Source of the DNA: Streptosporangium lutulentum
GTDB taxonomy: Bacteria > Actinomycetota > Actinomycetes > Streptosporangiales > Streptosporangiaceae
Assembly (NCBI RefSeq): GCF_030811455.1
Contig: NZ_JAUSQU010000001.1
Span: 7,440,001-7,504,000 of the forward strand
Direction of reading: 5' to 3'
Length of the DNA: 64,000 nt
Numbering within the stretch: position 1 is the stretch's first letter; the number at the start of each line of letters is the position of its first letter. The position numbers and the translations under genes are program-made. Positions 61,900-64,000 of this stretch are shown here, piece by piece. The notes beneath the pieces were generated by a model. It saw only the letters and a program-made list of their open reading frames with translations, was not told the origin of the DNA and made no database searches.

Positions 61900-63420
61900 T
61901 CACGGGAGCAGCAGGCCCCAGTAGAGGGCCCACGGGACGAACACCACGCCACCGGTGAGCAGAAGGCCGAGCCGTACCCTCTCTCCTCGCGGAACGGAGT
62001 CCCGGGTGCGGTGCCAGGCCAGCGCGGTGAGGACCGCGGCGGCCACGGAGGCCCACGCCATGGCCTGCAGCGCCAGCCAGATCAACGGGCGCTCCGCCAC
62101 CACCGGCCCGGGAGCGGCCAGCTTGCCGCCGGTCATCACCAGGTAGGACAGGTAGAACAACGAGCCGAGCACCGCCGTGAGCCCTCCGGCGCTGAGCAGC
62201 CGCGCGGCCCCGGTCACCGGAGCCGCCGAACGCCGGCGAAGGCGCCGCACCAGCGCGACCACCGGGTAGGCGGCGAACGCGATCACGAACAGCATCAGCG
62301 CCGCGAGCTGCATCGACGCCGACTCCCACCACGCCGAGGGATTCACCGGCACGGTCAGCGAGTCCTGCACGGGGGTGGGCCCCGAGATCTGTGCCGTGGG
62401 CGGCCTGCCTGACGTGACGTCGCCGACCCAGGAACCGACCAGGTCGGCGTAGCCGGGGGCGAGCTCGGGCAGCCGGGTGACGCCGCCGTCGGGAGTCTGG
62501 TGGGCGGCGTGGTCGGCGCCGGGGAAGAAGCGGAACGTGTAGTGGCGGTTGCCGCCCTTCTCCAGTGCCTCGGCGAATATCGGCGGACTCTCCTTCGGTG
62601 GTGTCAGCAGGTCGTGGGTGCCCCAGATGCCCAGCACCGGCTGGCGTACCGCGCTCAGGACCGGCGCGGGGTCGTAGTAGGGCTCGGGGAACATGCCGCC
62701 GTCGGAGATCGCCCGGTACAGGTTGAACTCGGCCCGGTCGATCAGCGAGCCCGACACCCCCGCCTTGCGGAGCCCGGCCGCCACGGTCCAGGTCTGCTGC
62801 CGCAGCGGTGGCAGCCCGTTGGCTCCCACGAGCACGACAAAACCGATGTCCTTCGAGCGGGACGCGGCGATCGGGACCACCCAGCCGCCCTCGCTGAACC
62901 CCCAGATGCCGATCTTCGCCGGGTCGACGCCCGGCTGGGAGCGGAGCGCGGCCACGGCGCCGAGCGCGTCGTCGGCGAGCTGCGAGTAGGACCGGTGGAA
63001 GAGCGAGTAGCCCTCGGACCGCTTGTCGTAGATCAGCACCGACAGACCTCTGCGGGCGAACTCGACGGCCTCGCCCATCAGCTTCTCGCGAGGGCCCTCA
63101 CCCGCGCCGTGCACGAGGACCATGCCGGGGCGTGCGGGTTTCGCCGCGGCGGGTGAGACGACCGTGCCGTGCATGGCGAGGCCCCCGCTGCCGCGGAAGC
63201 TCACCTCCGTCGCGGTCAGGTCGGAGGGTACGGCGGGCGAGGGCGTCGGTGCCGCCACCGTCGTTGCCGCTGCTGTCGTTGTCGTTGTCGTCGCTGTCGC
63301 TGCCGTTGCTGTCGTTGCCGTTGCCGTTGCTACCGCCGTCGCTGTCGTCGCTGCCGTCGCCGCGGCGGGAGTGGCGAACAGGCAGAGGGCGAGGACTGCG
63401 GCTGGGAGGATTCTTCTCAC
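61900..63420 (-). CDS. Membrane-attached alpha/beta hydrolase
   Basis: A 506-residue protein. Signal peptide MRRILPAAVLALCLFATPAA, then an Ala/Thr-rich linker coded by short triplet repeats (~22-60). The hydrolase domain (~65-340) has nucleophile Ser in GIWGFSEGGWVV, Asp in GIWGTHDLLTPP and His in GADHAAH. Four C-terminal membrane segments (~370-500) end in VVFVPWALYWGLLLP. It is probably an extracytoplasmic acyl-ester hydrolase. Divergent from an ArsR-like regulator. Confidence 0.85.
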   Translation of the reverse strand: MRRILPAAVLALCLFATPAAATAATTATAVATATATTATAATATTTTTTAAATTVAAPTPSPAVPSDLTATEVSFRGSGGLAMHGTVVSPAAAKPARPGMVLVHGAGEGPREKLMGEAVEFARRGLSVLIYDKRSEGYSLFHRSYSQLADDALGAVAALRSQPGVDPAKIGIWGFSEGGWVVPIAASRSKDIGFVVLVGANGLPPLRQQTWTVAAGLRKAGVSGSLIDRAEFNLYRAISDGGMFPEPYYDPAPVLSAVRQPVLGIWGTHDLLTPPKESPPIFAEALEKGGNRHYTFRFFPGADHAAHQTPDGGVTRLPELAPGYADLVGSWVGDVTSGRPPTAQISGPTPVQDSLTVPVNPSAWWESASMQLAALMLFVIAFAAYPVVALVRRLRRRSAAPVTGAARLLSAGGLTAVLGSLFYLSYLVMTGGKLAAPGPVVAERPLIWLALQAMAWASVAAAVLTALAWHRTRDSVPRGERVRLGLLLTGGVVFVPWALYWGLLLP

Positions 63421-63433
63421 ATACCGAATATAT

Positions 63434-63469
63434 TCTGCAGAATTTTTTCGGCAAAGACTTGTCTGCAGA
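63434..63469. promoter_or_regulatory. Paired TCTGCAGA operators
   Basis: Palindrome ATTCTGCAGAAT (63432-63443, core 63434-63441) and a second TCTGCAGA at 63462-63469, 28 bp apart, in an AT-rich stretch between the divergent hydrolase and regulator genes. Likely regulator binding sites. Confidence 0.55.
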
Positions 63470-63498
63470 TATCATTCGGCAGGACTAGGCTGGTCATC

Positions 63499-64000
63499 AT
63501 GAAGGATGAAGAGTCGTTCATGCTCGACGATCCGGCGAAGCTCAAAGCGCTGGCCCACCCCCTGCGACGGCTCATGCTGCGTCACCTCAACGTGCACGGC
63601 CCCGCGACCTCGACGACGCTCGGCGAGGTGCTCAACGCCAAGACGGGCACGACCAGCTACCACCTGCGCCTGCTTGAGAAATGCGGCTTCATCGAGGAGA
63701 TCCCCGAGCGCTCGACCGGCAGGGAGCGCTGGTGGCGCAAGGCCGGCCCCACGGACATGCGGCTCCCGACGCCCGACCGGCTCGCCCCCGAGGACCGTCC
63801 CGCGCTCGCCGAGTTCCATCGGATCGGCATGGACGAGGATCGTGAGCTGTTCGAGCGCTTCCCCGCGGCCTACCTGCGCGATCCCGAGTGGGCCAGGGGC
63901 TCGCGCGGCTTCAGCTGGATGACCGGGGCGGAGCTGGAGGAGTTCTACGAGGCCTACATCGCGCTGCTGATGAAGTACCACCGCCGGCCGGAGGAGGCTC
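63499..64000 (+). CDS. ArsR-like winged-helix regulator (3' truncated by window edge)
   Basis: At least 167 residues, continuing past the window. The HTH lies in LKALAHPLRRLMLRHLNVHGPATSTTLGEVLNAKTGTTSYHLRLLEKCGFIEEI (~15-68), followed by the wing STGRERWWRKAGP. Typical of HTH_20 regulators with an extra C-terminal helical domain. Divergent from the hydrolase gene, which it probably controls through the TCTGCAGA sites. Confidence 0.85.
   Translation, partial: MKDEESFMLDDPAKLKALAHPLRRLMLRHLNVHGPATSTTLGEVLNAKTGTTSYHLRLLEKCGFIEEIPERSTGRERWWRKAGPTDMRLPTPDRLAPEDRPALAEFHRIGMDEDRELFERFPAAYLRDPEWARGSRGFSWMTGAELEEFYEAYIALLMKYHRRPEEA

Overview
The window is high-GC DNA with GTG/ATG starts, ATGA-type gene overlaps, SigE-family sigma factors, HTH-NB-ARC-TPR regulators and DUF6461-like proteins. 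This points to a filamentous actinomycete, probably of the Streptosporangiales; the genus is not resolved from sequence alone. It has two chromosomal flanks (about 1-25 kb and 53-64 kb) and a patchwork of mobile DNA in between.

Left flank (1-25 kb): an FHA/FAD-monooxygenase fusion cut by the window edge, a luciferase-like oxidoreductase and a beta-helix membrane protein. Next is a 6-kb block (marR, a DrrAB-like exporter, a lipoprotein, a SigE-type sigma factor with its membrane partner) bounded by a ~760-bp inverted duplication of a small secreted-protein gene. One copy is intact; the other has a stop codon at the signal-peptide cleavage site. Then come dnaE, small accessory genes and a seven-bladed WD40 protein. 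After these lies a divergent pair: a macro-domain protein and a protein joining a family-1 uracil-DNA-glycosylase-like domain to an arginine-type ADP-ribosyltransferase, with a one-base frameshift in a C-run. This pair is the best candidate here for an undescribed NAD/ADP-ribose-based system.

Mobile region (25-53 kb): an intact tRNA-Arg(ACG) (53367-53439) and a 46-bp copy of its 3' half (34628-34673), broken exactly at the anticodon loop, define an 18.7-kb island. A third, more diverged copy with its terminator half lies at 25223-25282. The island holds a FadR-type regulator and an ABC ATPase split by an IS256 element with an 8-bp target duplication, a Fsr-like MFS exporter, an ECF sigma factor with its membrane partner, and nested remnants of IS3, IS256 and IS21. 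A 4.3-kb transposon carrying a tyrosine recombinase, an HTH protein and a zinc-ribbon recombinase-like protein, plus DUF2975/XRE cargo, sits seamlessly inside istB. A GNAT acetyltransferase and an ISAs1 transposase follow. Between 25 and 34 kb are a STAND regulator, a Stf0 sulfotransferase, an RDD membrane protein, a DUF6461 protein, an intact IS3 and a HEAT-like protein.

Right flank (53-64 kb): a membrane protein, a NarL-type two-component system, a MaoC-like protein, a second SigE-sigma/membrane-propeller operon paralogous to that at 10-12 kb, a secreted phytase-like esterase, a secreted low-complexity protein with an AT-rich leader, and a membrane alpha/beta hydrolase divergent from an ArsR-like regulator.
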